The notes: generated by a model not told the origin, from the sequence alone. DNA of 64,000 nucleotides from Eulemur rufifrons (GCF_041146395.1 NC_090989.1:219698843-219762842), one strand, 5' to 3'; counted from the stretch's first letter, positions 24,724-38,639 are shown. Made by a program: numbers and translations.

Positions 24724-25739
24724 ACCCAAGTAGTCTAGGGAAGACTGAAGAATGTGCTAGAATATTCCAAGGGCATGTTCTAGCTCTGTCCTTACCCATA
24801 GTATATCCTGGAGCTCAAAATCAAAAATTTTACATAAATGTAAAGGGGCAAAGTTGACCTGCATTTATTATGGTGGTAGAAATATCAAGGTCTTTCCTTA
24901 CATACAAAGTGACAATTCTCATCGATTTATGTTCAGAGAAGAATAAGGGTTCATGCATTTTTCAAATAGAATGTGAAGAATTATTGTTCTTTAACCAGTA
25001 TATTTTTAAATTTTCATACGAGTAGACATAGTCCTTCCTGATACATAAGAGCAGGATATAAAAATAGAGAAAATAGTGTAATATAACTTGTAATAAACAT
25101 TGATTTCTTTTTTTTTAATGCTTGATATATCTTTGTGATTCTTCTATTGTTCCAAGGGTTAGGTGAGTGAGTGGTGGTGTGAATATTTAGAATTGTGTTC
25201 ATAATTTTATATCCCAAGTTGCAACTAAAAAAATAATATAAAGGATCAAACTTTTCTTCTCCAAATAATTCCTCTGCATAAAAAAGCCACTCTTACTATC
25301 AAAGAAATAAACTGAGTATCCTCTTCTTTCTTTGAAATAAAAACATACAAAGTTCAATCAAGTTAGATGTGAAGACACATGTTTTTTTTACTGAGACAAC
25401 ATTTGAGTTATTAATATTTTAAACAGAAAATTATTAATGTGACTATTATAGATATCAAAGTCATTTCATGACAAAAAAATGACAGTTGGCAGAATCAGCT
25501 AATAAGCAAATACAGGAAATTAATATTTCAACAAGGTAGTCATCAATTACTCTACAAAATGTTTTATATTAACTAATATATTTTTGCTGAGATATGACTT
25601 TTCTGTATTTGATAAATAACTTCTTTATCTGAATATAATTTTTAAAAGTTTGTTACATTTTTGAGTGACATACCTTTAAAAAATCCAAAAGCACATCTGA
25701 TAATTAATAAATACATCCTTGAAAGTTTCTATAGTAGCT

Positions 25740-26165
25740 ATACAATCTAACCATACTGTCCATTAGAGCAGCTACTGAATACGTGAAATATGGAAAGTGT
25801 GGCTGAAGAACTGATTTTTTAATTTTAACTTTTAAAAAATATTAAATATACTTGGAACAACTTTCTCAACTGTAAATTTTATGAAATATAAATAAAGATG
25901 AAGTATCTCTCATAAAATTTACTCTTTGGATTGAGATATGCTTTATGTGTAAGGTACACACTGGATAAACATAAGATAAAACTTTAGTTACAGAAAAAAA
26001 GGGAAATAGTATCAGTTATTTTATATTGTTTACTTTTTCGATTAATATTTTGGATATGTGGGATTAATTAAATGTTATTGAAATTTTAAAAATTTGCATA
26101 TTTTAATTTTTTTAAATGGCTACTAGAAAATTTGAAATTACGTACATGGCTTTGCATTATTATAT
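25740..26165. mobile_element. MER3-like hAT DNA transposon, right end lost
   Basis: Contains TGTCCATTAGAGCAGCTACTG-like left text and AATGGCTACTAGAAAATTTG near the right end, the MER3/Charlie layout. The right terminus is replaced by the pyrimidine microsatellite at 26166. Confidence 0.6.
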
Positions 26166-26229
26166 TTCCTTCCTTCAACCCTTCCTTTCTCCTTCCCTTC
26201 CTCCCTTCCTTCCTTCCTTCCTCTCTCTC

Positions 26230-26282
<53 letters not shown>

Positions 26283-26300
26283 TCTTTTTCTTTCTTTTAT
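26166..26300. repeat. (TTCC)n/(TC)n/(TTTC)n microsatellite
   Basis: A 135-bp pure pyrimidine tract of TTCC units, then CT dinucleotides, then TTTC units. It is probably an expanded A-rich tail of the adjoining SINE. Low-complexity ORFs in two frames arise from it. Confidence 0.95.
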
Positions 26301-26302
26301 TC

Positions 26303-26480
26303 TCAGGGCCTCTCTCTGTTGTCCAAACTAGACTGCAGTGGCATCATTGTAGCTTAGTGCAATCTTAAATTCCTGGGCTCAAGCTGTCCTCCTGACCCAG
26401 CCTCCCAAGTAGCTGGGGCTACAGGCACATGCCACCACACCTGGCTAATTTTTCTATTTTTTGTACAGATGGGGTCTTGC
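26303..26480 (-). mobile_element. Alu SINE fragment (5'-truncated)
   Basis: The plus strand reads CTGTTGTCCAAACTAGACTG, CCTGGGCTCAAGCTGTCCTC, CTCCCAAGTAGCTGGGGCTA and CACACCTGGCTAATTTTT. It is a diverged Alu arm in minus orientation, with the pyrimidine tract on its tail side. Confidence 0.85.
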
Positions 26481-27816
26481 ATTGATTTGTCTTTCAGTGT
26501 CCTCCCTTGACATCTGCACCATCTTCATTGTCTCCTCTCATTCAATCCAAGGGAGTTCCTTATGACTAAGGAAGTAAACCTTGAGCTTGGTTTACGGATG
26601 CTTATCCCAAGGACGGAATGTGTCCACGGGAACCGAAAGTTTCATCAAACTGCAAGTTAGAACAGTTGCCTGGCCACTTAGGGCGTCTTATTGCACTGAA
26701 GGACGTTGCTGTGTGGACTGGGGCAATTTATGCTGATTATCAAAGGTGACTTGAGTAGCTTTGAAATAGTGAGAAAGGCTGGGAACACACTGCCTGGGTC
26801 CTCTAAGCACGTATAAATACTTCCATGTCCAATAACAAGTGGTAGTAGAAAACTACAGCACCCAGAAACTGACAGGCTACTGAGGATTCAGGTCCTTCAG
26901 AGATGAAAATTTAGATCAACCCAGCAGTAAAGAGACCCCATCAGCTGAAACTCCAACTTACCAAACATAAATCTACAACCTCTAAGTTCTTTTTTGTACA
27001 CTCCTCTCTTAGTATGCCCTCAGGGATTCCCATAGCGCATGGTCTCCCTCACTGCAACAAGTCAATAAAAGCAATTATGTTCTACTACAAGGGTGTTCCT
27101 TGTTCCTGGAGATCTTGACAGGAGAAATTTGACAAATCTATGCCACGAGCATTTGGGATCCAAAGGAAAGCAAGAAGAACACTCCTCAGAAAAAACAGAC
27201 ATTTGCAAAAGACAAATGGGTGACTTAGCTACCAGTAATAAAAATTCCTCCAAGCACACAAAGGAAGAGTGATATGAAAAAGGAAGAGAGAAACATCATC
27301 AGAAACAATTTATAAAGAGAGGACTTAACAGTCCCAGGCCTTAATGGGATGTGGGGGGCTGGTGGTGGTGGGAGTGGCATAATTACCCATGTATTCACTT
27401 GTGTATTCAGTGTGTCAACAGGAATTTAGAGTGCCAGCTAGGTGCTGGACACTGAGTACTGGGGAGGCAATGAGAAACAAAAGAAAAATACTATTCTTTC
27501 CTTCACAGTGCTACAGTTTAATGGTAGCAGGTGGAAGGAATGAAATTTAATCAAATAACTGCAGAATTAAGAATTGCCACTGTGACTGATGCTCTGAAGG
27601 AAATGTCCATAAGACGACAAGGGAGTAATGAGACAAATGAAGAGCATCAGAGAGAAGACCATCTGTGACGCCCCTTCCTATGGTGGGAAAGAATAAGATG
27701 ATTAGAAAAGCATGAAGTAGGAGTCAGGAATGGCATTGGCAGTGGCAGTGGGGATATTCTGTAGAAGACTATGGAAAAGTAAGCAAGGCTATGACATGCA
27801 GAGTATCATAGGATAT

Positions 27817-28030
27817 GGGTCACCGAACTACAGCCCATAAGTCAAAGCTGGCCCATCACAGGCATTTGTCTATAAAGTTTTATTAGAACAGAGTCACTTA
27901 TTTGTTTACATCGTGCCTATGGCTGCTTTTTTATTACCATAGCTGTATTGAACAGTTCCAGCAGAGACCATATGGCTCAAATACCCTAACATATTGGCCA
28001 TCTTCAGAGACTATGTGTGCTAACCTCTGT
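27817..28030 (-). mobile_element. Non-autonomous hAT-type DNA transposon
   Basis: The plus strand reads AACTACAGCCCATAAGTCAAAG, AAAGTTTTATTAGAACAGAG and GCTGCTTTTTTATTACCATAG. This is the reverse of the element at 11758-11966. Confidence 0.75.
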
Positions 28031-28195
28031 TTTAGGCTATATTAGAAATTTTGTCTTCATTGTAAGAGTAATGGAATGCCATCAATGATGTGCAAAAGAC
28101 GCTTTTGGCTATAATATGGCGAAATCATTGAACAGCGTCCAGAGCAATGATGAGGCAATGAGCCATAGTTCGCATGAGAGATGAAAGTGTTTTAG

Positions 28196-30290
28196 GTGGT
28201 ATCTCATTGTGGTTTTGATCTGCATTTCCATAATTATTAGTGATGTTGAGCATTTTTTCATGTGCTTATTGGCCACTTGTATATCTTCTTTGGAGAAATG
28301 CATATTCCAAGTCTTCTGCCCCCTTTTTAACTGGGTTGTTTAGGTTTTTGTTGTTAATTTGTAGGAGCTCTTTATGTATTCTGGATATTAACTGCTTATC
28401 AGATACATGATTGGCAAATATTTTCTCCCATTTTTTAGGTTACATTTTTACTCTGTTGATGATCTCCTTTGATGCACAGAAGTTGTTAACATTAATATAG
28501 TCCAAATTATGTATGTTTTCCTTTGTATTCTGAGATTTTGGTGTCTTATGCTAAAAATCATTGCCAAATCTAGTCTCGTGAGATTTTCCCCCTAAGTTTT
28601 CTTCTAAGAATTTTATAGTTTTATCTCTTAAATTTACCTTCTTTGATCCTTTTTGAGTTACTTTTTTTGTATACAGTGTAAGGTAAGGGTCCAACATCAT
28701 TCTTTTGCATGTGGATATCCAGTTTTCCCAGCACTATGTGTTGAAAGACTGTCCCTTCCCCATTGAATGGTCTTGACACCCTTGTATAAAATCATTTGAC
28801 TGTATATGCAAGGGTTTATTTCTGGAATCTCTGTTCTATTCCATTGCTCTAAATGTCTGTACTATGCCAATATCATATTGTTTTGATTACTATTAATTTT
28901 TGGAATAGTTTGTGAAAGCAAGAAGTATGAGATCTTCTACTTTGTTCTCTTTTTCTTAAGATTGCTTTGTCTGTTTAGGTCCCTTTAAATGCCAGATGAA
29001 TTTCAGGATGGGTTTTTATACTGCTGTAGATAATGCCTTTTGTATTTTGATAGAGATTGAATTAAATATGTTGATCATTTTGGGTAGTATTGATAATTAA
29101 GTAATAAATCATCTAAGCCATGAACATGTGTTGTCATTCCATTTATTTGTGTCCCCTGTAATTTTTTTCAGAAACATTTTATGATTATCAGCATACTAGT
29201 CTTCCAGCTAATAGGTTAGGATTTTTCCCAAGTATTTTGTTCTTTTTGATGCTATTAGAAATGGAATATTTTAGAAATTCCCTTTTCAGGTTGTTTCTTG
29301 TTAGTATATAGGAATACAACTGATTTTTGCATGTGAATTTTGCATCTTGTAACTGAGCTTATTTCATGTATTAGTTCTAACATGTTTTTGTTTTTTTGTT
29401 TGTTTGTTTTTGCTGTGGAAACTTTCGGGTTTGGTACCAACAAAATCATATCCTTTGTGAATAGAGTTAACTTTATTTCTTCTTTTCCAATTTGGATGCC
29501 TTTTATTTCTTTTTCATGCCTAATTGCTCTGGCTGGAACTTCCAGTATTATGTTAAAGACAAGTGGCAAAAGTGGATATCCTTGATTAATTCTTGATCTT
29601 GGAGAAAAATCTTTCCATCTTTCACCAGTGAGAATGATGTTAGCATTTGGCTTTTTATATGTGACTTTGATTAAGTTAAGGGAGTTGCCTTCTGTTTTTA
29701 GTTTTTTGAGTGTTTTTAGTATGAAAGATGTTGAATATTGTCAAATGCATTTTATGTATGTATGAATTGAGATGATCATCTAGATTTTGTCCTTCCTTCC
29801 ATTAATGTGGTGGATCACATTGATTACTTTTTTGTGTTGAATCATCCTTGCATTCCAAGGGTAAATCCTATTTGGTTGTGGTGTATAATCCTTTTAGTGT
29901 GCCATTGAATTCCGTTTACTAATAATTTTGTTGAGGATTTCTGCATCATATTCATCAGGAATATCAGTCTGTAGTTTTCTTGTAGTATCTTTGGCTTTGC
30001 TATCAGAATAATGCTGGCCTCGTGGAATGGGCTGGGAAGTATTCCCTCCTCTTAAGTTTTTGGAAGAGTTTGAGCGGGATTGGTGATCATTCTTCTTTAA
30101 ATGTTTGGTAAAATCCACCTGTGAAACCATATAGTCCTGGACTTTTCTTTGTTGGGAGATTTTTGATGATTCAGTTTACTTAATGGTTGCAGGTCTGTTC
30201 GGATTTTCTCTGTCTTCATGATCCATTCATAATAGGTTATGTGTTTCTAGGAATTTATCCATTTCATCAGATTATCTAAATTTTTGGCAT
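28196..30290 (-). mobile_element. Old L1, ORF2 C-terminal half and 3' part (decayed)
   Basis: About 2.1 kb of antisense L1 text runs from GGTATCTCATTGTGGTTTTGA to GGAATTTATCCATTTCATCAG. A 104-codon reading frame at 29255-29569 (minus) preserves reverse-transcriptase text: FNIILEVPARAIR, then EIKGIQIGKEEIKL, then FTKDM at about residues 37-41. Active L1 proteins have a D-D pair there, so the catalytic site is broken. Frameshifts and stops interrupt the rest. Confidence 0.92.
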
Positions 30291-30530
30291 ACAAAACACA
30301 CATATTCTTTTGCAGAACTTTTTTTGTCACAATTGTTACTTTTATATTTGAAATTTTGAATTCTTTCTTGTCCAGTTTCTTGTTATGCATCATGGCCAGG
30401 CCAATGGCTCTTTCCCCTGCCTGGCCCCTTGGGACTTCCCCCACCAGTGGGCCACACCACAATCCCAGGAACCAGGCCACCACCTGAGCTACTATGGCCA
30501 CCATCATGGAGACGTTTTAGAATAGGCTTT
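30291..30530. other. Unassigned GC-richer segment abutting the L1
   Basis: About 30385-30510 is clearly richer in G+C than its surroundings and gives overlapping short ORFs on both strands. On the minus strand one frame is Gly-rich (GGHSSSGGGLVPG). It could be a processed-pseudogene fragment or an unlisted repeat. I recognise no parent gene, and no poly-A tail was seen. Confidence 0.4.
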
Positions 30531-33500
30531 TGGTGGTGGAGATGGAGAGAAGTGGCTGATGCAAGGTGTTTAGGAGGCAAATTAATAACATTTGGTGAGG
30601 AATTGGATATATGAAATGAAGGAGAAAAGAGGTCAGGGAAGATTTGTATTTTCTGGCTTGTATCACTAGAAAGAAAGTAACGACATTCCCTGAGGTGAAT
30701 ATGATTAAAGAAGGACCAGAATTGTGCTTATTGATTATTACCCAAGGAAGGAGATTATGAGATAAGTTTAGATGTGTCAATTTTGACATCACATTAAGAT
30801 GACTAAGAGAATATACAAATTAGACATTTGGATATACAGTTCTGGAGCTTAAAGAAGAAATTTAATTACATATCTTCTATGGATTTAAAAAATTAGAATT
30901 AATTCTAGAAAATATATAAAGATCAAAGTCCAGAATTAGCATCATTATTCTGTAAATATTGGATTGGAGTACCTAGCAGTACCTCCTCTCACTGAGATTT
31001 GATGTCCCCAGCCTAAAGTGGACAAACTGGAGAATGGCAAACACCCTCTACAGCCAGGTACCAAATGGACACAGAAGAGCTAGAGGAGGAAAGTACGCTC
31101 CACTTGAAGACAGACTACTCCATGAGGAAAATAAATCGATAAAATGCAGGGCCGTTTCTGGATAAGAACTTCAACATGGATTATCCCACCCAATAGAGAA
31201 ACCTAGAACAGGTGAATGCCAGAGTCTCACGGAATTGACCTCTCAGGTAAGCTGTTTCTTCATCCAAAGGAGAAATGGCCAGGCAGAAAGAAGGACCAGA
31301 AGTGTTTGTTCTAATATTTTCTGTGTTGGAGAGTGGATATTGAAGTACCATATCATTGATAGCAATGTGAGCCATGGGTGTAATGTGGGGTGGAGTGGAT
31401 AAAAGTTCTCCTTTACTAAAATATTCAAAAATCATATAAAGAACAAAGAACAGGTATTTTTTTTCAAAATTATTTTGTTTTATTCTAATTTTATAAAAGG
31501 GAAACAGTTGAGCTATGTTTAAATAAAATAACTAATAGGATTAATATAACTGTATTTTAATGAGCAAACTAATGGGGAATTATAATGTAAAGTCTACAGA
31601 AGCTGCCTAGAAGTAGCTTCCTAGAGCTTCCTAGAGCTTAGCAGTTCTCATGGGCCAAGTGTTGATGGAAAGAAGAAATGTTCTGAATCTGAACTTCCTG
31701 AACAGCAGTAAAGCCTAAATGCCTTTATGTCCTCAAGATATTTACTGTAGTGAATGGAAGTTTTAATATAATTGATGTACAAGAAAGTATGTCATGAGAA
31801 TTTTAATTAAATCCTACAAACCAGGTCCATTCTTTGTTAGCTGTCATTTGATACAGAACTACAATTAGAACAAATTTTGAACTTTTATTACTATGCTGGT
31901 TAATCACTGATTGACCATATTTTCAGTGGAAAAATAATGGATGTTTTTTGTTGTTAGCAAGTTCAATAGCCTTTCAGAAAAGTAACATTTTTTTCCCATA
32001 CCAATGTTAATGGAGAATTTCCTTTTATAATTTTAACTTTTTGCCTTTTAATTGTATACTCAAAAGTTATGCATGTTTGTTGTTAAAACTCAAATGTTAT
32101 GGGAGTAGACATAGCACCATTTTTGTATTAATCCTTAGCATAATATTGGCAGATTTCTGAAAGAACTATTTTAGCTGTAGGCTTAAATTATTGGCTCATT
32201 TTTATATTAAGATCACAAGAGAGATAATGGAGCTTAATAGAAAGACCCCTGGACCAGAATGAGCCCCTAAACTAACTCAGCTAGTCATTTGACCTCTGAT
32301 TTAATGTCTTTATTTGTAAACTGAAAGATATTAGCCCAGATTATTTCTATTAATAATATTCCTGCTAGCTCTGGAATTATATGTGTGTACAGCATTGGAA
32401 CTCCTATTTTTCATCCAGAACACTTCCTACTTGGCAAGTATTAAATACCTATCTCAACAGTACAGGCAAACTGAAGGACAAAAATAGATGTTATTTGCTG
32501 TGCTTGTCAGATATTCATTGAAAAATCAATTTTTTCATTTTCCTTTTAATTATTATTTCCAATAACAAATATTTTTTTAAAAATACTGGTGCCATTTTAG
32601 ATATCCACTTCTTTAAAATAAAAAGAGATTAAGAATTTGAGTAGAAATTAAACTATTAGTGTTTAGAGAGATGAAATCAAGAAAACTAAAATAAAATTTT
32701 ATTTTTAAAGTGAAGAAGGAAGTTACCTGTAGTTATGGGAAATACATGCAGTAGAAAAGATAAATACCAAAAAATTTTTGGAAAGAAGTATGGGGGAGAA
32801 CCAAACAATGGGGTAGAAATTGTAAGAGAAGAAAACTATGAAATCATTCTGGTTCCTGGACTAGAGCTGCTGCTCCCCCTTGTGGCAAGTGTTGAAAAGT
32901 TGACATCCTAGAAAAGAAAAGCATTGCATCCCAGCACAAAATGATACAAAATCTGCTTGGATTATGGTGACACCCTGCTTTCAAGGGGAGAAATAAAAGA
33001 CACATGTGGACAATTCTAATGATGATTCTGTGCCTGGCATAGGCTTAATGTCACCTCAATCATTTCCTAAGTTTGAGCAGAGTCAGTACTAAGAATGGCA
33101 AGAAGTAATATAAGACAGTTGTCTTTCAAAAGTGTACCATTCAACCGGAAAGATAAAATATAGCCACGAGGAGGTGGTCAGTTACAAGGTAGTAGATTCT
33201 GTGCAATACTGGATGACCTAGAGCAGGGAGAGTACTGTGGTTAGAGAAGAAGCCCCAAAGGAGAGGGGCTTTTTTATGGGCTCCTGAAAGGTGTGGGTGT
33301 TTCAGATAAGTGTAGATCAATCAATTAATCATAAAAGCATAAAAACAGAAAGATAATGAATATTGCTGGACTTTTATATTTAGAGATTAAAGGAAAGAAA
33401 AGAATACTTGGGGCCAGATTAAACAATCCTGAGCTAAATGCTTTAGATTTTATCCCATTTATTTTATAGATGAATAATTGTTAAATGTGTTTTCAATAGA

Positions 33501-34996
33501 GAAGTGGTATATGGTCAAATGTTTCAATAAGTTTAACTTAGGAAACTATATGCAATAAATTCTCCTTTAATTCATGTAAATTTAAATGTTAAAAGAATTG
33601 CAATTTTAAAAAAAAGTTTTACCTCTCTAATTCATCATTCCCTATTCTATTACTCTGCTTTTTTCATATAATTTATTACTACCTGACTTTGTGTTGTTAT
33701 ATATGCGTGTGTTTGTTTGCTTCTATCACATACTGCTACAAATTTCACGAGTAAGGACTGTTTCTTCTTTTTCCTGCTGTATCCCTAACTCCCAAGACAG
33801 GACATTTGATAAATAAATGATAGATATTTTGTAAATATTTGTTAATGTTATAAATAAATCTATGTTGAAAGACAAGGGACTTCAGGCACGGAGAGCAATT
33901 TAGTGTTTATCAAGATGATGAAACTTGACCTTGGGTCAAGGAAGGAGAAGAGGATAAAAAAGAGACATTCAATATTTTTAAAAATGAATAAACTAGACTT
34001 GATAACTCACTGAATGTGTGTGGTGAAAGAGAAAGAGGAATATAAAATTGCTGAGGCTTCAAGATTATGTGCGTGGGAGGATGGTGGCAGTGTTAAAACA
34101 GTTGGGCAGTCAGTTGGAAATTATATTTTGGGTAGATAACAGATTAGGCTTTAGTCACAAAGACTCAGAGTTGAGGGACAGTTAGATATATCTGATTAGA
34201 ATCCAAGAGATGGGGCAGTCGGATATTTTGCTTTATAATAGAGAAGATAGCTAAAGCCTTAAGTTAAGGTAAGATTTTTGTGGGACAAAGCTGTAGGTAG
34301 ACAGGACAAGGACAGAGACCTGAACACTTACAGCTATTTAAGCCATCTTCCAAACTGACCACAGACACTCTGGCCCATTCATAATTTCTGTATTCATCTT
34401 ACAATGTATGTTAAGTCCTGAACAGAAAACATGATATGTGGATTACGCGGAACTCACAACCTAATAGGGGTGACAAATAACAAGAGAAGTTTTATACACA
34501 TGATCCATCTAAATAAATCGGCCTCCTTACCTTAGCCAACTGTGGACGTGGTGTTGCCAGATTTTATGATCTTTCACTACCGAGTTTTTATGAAGGAAGT
34601 TCTAAATATAACACACTGACTAAAATGTGTGGGCCAAATGAAACATATTTGCTGAAGAGCTTTAATGGGCAGCCAGGCCTATTATAATTTCAACCAAGAA
34701 GAAGTTCTTCTATCCCTCTTACCCCTTAAATTGTACCATCTCAGTGGGGTGGGGAATATATTTAGTCCTTTGAGAATAAGATTAAACAATTTGTTAGCAA
34801 GGGATGTTTTAGGAAAGTCATAGTATACTGGTAGATAGGATCACTCTTGGTAGTAGGTCCTCCTCACTCATTCATGTATTCAACAAATAATTATAGAGCT
34901 TATACTATGGGGTAGGAACTCAGTATATAATGGTGAGCAAATTCGGCAAATCAAAATTATCTTTCGGGAAATTTCATCGAGGAAGAAAGGATTTAG

Positions 34997-35132
34997 TATT
35001 TATTTATTTATTTATTTATTTATTTTAGAGACGGGGTCTCCTTCTTGCTCAGGCTGGTCTCTAACTCCTGAGCTCAAACGATCTGCCCGCCTAGAGTGCT
35101 AGGATTACAGTGTGAGCTACCACGCCCGGCCT
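34997..35132 (-). mobile_element. Free left Alu monomer with (TTTA)n tail and 14-bp target duplication
   Basis: Minus-orientation single-arm SINE: GAGACGGGGTCTCCTTCTTG, GCTCAGGCTGGTCTCTAACT, GTGCTAGGATTACAG, ending CACGCCCGGCC. The tail is (TTTA)n on the plus strand. AAGAAAGGATTTAG flanks it at 34983-34996 and 35133-35146, a perfect duplication. Confidence 0.93.
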
Positions 35133-37799
35133 AAGAAAGGATTTAGGACCATTACCAAGGGAAGGAAGACTTCTAATAGCTAAAATAAATAGCTGGCATG
35201 TTGCCTGAAACTGCTTTAATATTAATGAGAATGTTAGGGGTAGTGGAGAATATTTTGAATGAAGCATTTTCTGTAAGGAGGGTAGAATAGAGATGGTGAA
35301 AGGGTTCTTAGAAATATCTAGTAGGTATGGACAGAAGAAAAAGAAAGCGAATGAAGAATAAAATATATCACATTTGTTTCCCATAGGAAATAACAACAAA
35401 GAATAAATTACAAGTAAAACAGATTAAACCAGTGGCTTTCATGCTTTTATTATGTCATACTAAATAAACTATTTTTCTTTTCCATACTGTATACAAAAAT
35501 AGACACTCACTTTTATGTACACACAGATATTTCATATTAATATTTATGTTTATTAAATATGCTACCCTGAAATACTTTCCATTGTGTTTTAGTTCACTTT
35601 TTTAAATCACTGATCAGAACCTACAAAATGAGCCAAACTTCATCTTTGGAAACAGTGGACTAAACAAAATAGACACAAGTTGTTACATATCAGTCTGTCC
35701 TTCTCAATGAATCCCATGAAGTTTCCAGGTCTTGATTCTGAAAGTGTACAGTAATATCTCAGGTATGGTACGATTCTTATACTATTATGTTTATAGTCAG
35801 AATTGAATCATTTCATCATTTATTTATTATTTTTGATGCAATATAACTTGTATAGAGAAGCTCTGCTTATTTTCAGAGACTTACTTTTGCCAATCAAAAT
35901 CAAGTGAATCATGATTTTAACAAAGAATATACAACCTGAATTTTTTAAAAAAGTGTATCCAATAGAAATTTGTGTTTCCATTTGTAGAATTAATGATTGG
36001 ATGTAAAAATAGTCTTGACCAAAACATCAATGATAACTCACAGTATTGATTATTAATTTAAGTTCCAATTTACATGGGGATGATGACATTAGTAAAATTA
36101 GCCCAAAGTGTATGGAGTTTGAAAAAAACACAGGTTTCTTATTATTAATGTTGACTCGGGCTAATATTTTTTTCAATCTACACTGCTAATCTGTTGAATT
36201 TTGGAATAATTAGGAGAATGTGGCATTATAGAGAAATTGCCACCTATGCACAAAGCTTTCAGGGGTTGACTTTCTGGAATTTGATTTGAATATAAGGTTT
36301 TATTATAAGGTCTATATTACATTCTTTAGAAAACATAAGTTGAAAAACTATAGAATAAAATTGATATTTTTATATTACATGACAATTTTTTAGGGCAAAA
36401 TACAAGATAGAAGAGACACAAGCAAGTAAAGTGAGGAAGTGAGGAAGCCTAAATTTGATAACCAAGACATAGAAAATAGATTTTCATTCATCCAAAAATT
36501 TTAACTGTATTTCCCACATAATAGATAATAAACGTGCTTTCTATAATTGATCTATACTATTGCCATTTGATTTTCCTGCTCTCACATTCCATTATGTAAC
36601 AGAGGTTAGAGCGAATCTTCAAAAATATTTATAGAAATTACTAACCTTTGTTGAAGATACTTTAACAGAAATTCATAATTGTTCATGATGTTAATAAATG
36701 AGAATTCAGTCTTCAAATTCCTGTTCAAATTCAAATTTTGGGCCCAACTTTAACTAGCTGTGCAACTCTGTTTGAGCTACATCACACTACCTTTGGGCTT
36801 TCCTAATCATAAGGAAACATCAGAAAAACCCATATTTAATGGCAATGTAACATAGAACTACCCTCTATTCTTTTAAGTTCCTTTGAGTGGGTAAAGGACA
36901 TCCCAGAAGGTCATATATTTAAATTTGGGGGTATGTCTTTTCTTTTTGAGTCATGAGAGATCTAGTACCTTTTTAATCTTCGTTTGGGGTAGTTTATTTC
37001 CACAAGTTTATGTATCTCCACCAGGTGGAGTCAGAAGGCAGTTAATTAAAGGGTTAAAGGTTGAAAGTCAATTTGGTTAAGGGTTTTAGTTTCAGAATAG
37101 ATGAAGGAAAAATAAGCAATACCGAGGGTACTGCCTTCCTCAGATGATCTTGCTGCCATGTTACCTTGTTATTACCATATTCACTCTGACCATATCCAGT
37201 GGATTGTTATGTCAATTTGCCCCCATTCTCTGACTATGACTCAGGACACTTTTGTTGGAGGGAAGAGAGACTCATTCCAGCTGGCTCAAGAGAAAAGAAT
37301 TTTATCATAAATATGCAAGTAAAATCACACACACACATCTGGAAGAGAAACAAAATACAGCCAGGGCTTACCAGGAACAGGAGCTGCTCTTTGCTTCTCT
37401 TAAGAAACACATGGTCACAGAAACAGTCGACTGTATTTGGTCTTATCCAATTGCATATTATTATCTTTTGGGTTTTTTTTTTGCTCCCACAAAGTCAGTG
37501 ATTAGACTGCCAAAAGCTAAAGTAAGATATGAAACTTATCTCTTTCTTCAGAATTAATAAATATTTTTGCTGCATATATGAGCAGGACTCCCATGACCAA
37601 AGCATCCAAAATAAACTAGATTCATTAGGCTCAGTATGGATAAAATAGAATAATCACAAAATAACAGGGTATATAAAATTATAAATGTTCATTCTCTTAT
37701 GTTGATAGTTCTAGATTCAGTCTGTGGACACATAATGAAAATGAGAGAGCCTAGTGAAACTTTGGAACTGCTTTTTATATTCATAATGCACTGATTAAC

Positions 37800-38015
37800 A
37801 CGACAGGCCAGGACTCAAATGCCAGTTCTATCAGTCACTATCCTGTAGCTATGTGTCAATTAAGCTCTTTGTGCCTCAGTGATCTAACCTATAAAACGGG
37901 CATCATTTCAGTTTGAAAACACCATAAAATCACTATGAGTGGAATGAGATAAGATTTCTAAAGGACTTGGTGTGTAAATAAGCCTTTACTAAAAAATCAT
38001 ATGTTGTTATTAACA
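37800..38015. repeat. MIR SINE
   Basis: CAGGACTCAAATGCCAGTTC, TAAGCTCTTTGTGCCTCAGTG and ATAAAACGGGCATCATTTCA are MIR phrases in the right order. Confidence 0.8.
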
Positions 38016-38065
38016 GCCTGTGATTTTGCTTCATTGCTTATCTCTGCCACGTTGTACCTCTAGGC

Positions 38066-38286
38066 CACCAGTTCTTAACTGGGGGCCATGTTGCCCCTCA
38101 CCTCCAGGGGACATTTGGCAATGTCTGGAGACACTTTGGGTTGTCACAAGTGGAGGAGGGGTGCTACTGGCATCTAGTGAGTAGAATTCAGAGATGCTGC
38201 TAAATATCCCCCAATGCACAGGCAGCCCCCACAGCAAAGACTTATGCAGCCCCAAATGCTGACAGTGCTGAGTTTGAGAAGCCCTG
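38066..38286 (+). mobile_element. MER5A hAT DNA transposon, full length
   Basis: Begins CACCAGTTCTTAACTGGGGG and ends GAGTTTGAGAAGCCCTG, with GGGGACATTTGGCAATGTCT inside. It is flanked by CTCTAGGC (38058-38065) and CTCTAGGG (38287-38294), an 8-bp hAT duplication with one mismatch. Confidence 0.93.
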
Positions 38287-38334
38287 CTCTAGGGCTTAGT
38301 GGGCCTCTTTATTACTGAGTGTGTGGTGTGTAAC

Positions 38335-38505
38335 TGTGTGACTTTGTGTCATGCTCTCTAATTTGCACTCCGTCCCTGCCCCATCTCACCTAGACTGTGA
38401 GCTCCTTGGGGGCAAGTTCTGGGTCATGTCTGTTGTGGCCAGGTCTGCAGTGTCCAGCCCAAGGCCTGGCCCAGAGGAGGCTTCAGCAAATGCTTGTTCA
38501 AGGAC
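38335..38505. repeat. L2 LINE 3' end
   Basis: CTAGACTGTGAGCTCCTTGG, GGGCAAGTTCTGGGTCAT and GCAAATGCTTGTTCAAGGA are hallmark L2 3' phrases. Confidence 0.85.
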
Positions 38506-38639
38506 GTTTTAGAACAGCTTTGTAGAAACTCCATAGTAAAAGGCTAAATCTGTCATTGTGCACCATGCGTGGTGACCATGTACTCTGAGCTAATACTCAG
38601 AACATTTCTCCTGACAAAGTGTGAGACAGTTCGTGGGAC

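Noticed and set aside
26116..26368. Two overlapping ORFs rich in Ser, Leu and Phe
   Set aside because: Both are translations of the TTCC/TC/TTTC microsatellite.
29255..29569. 104-codon minus-strand ORF with reverse-transcriptase similarity
   Set aside because: It is an open remnant inside a decayed L1 with a broken catalytic pair, so it is not annotated as a gene.
34997..35024. (TTTA)n considered as a CRISPR-like or regulatory array
   Set aside because: It is the A-rich tail of the adjoining SINE.
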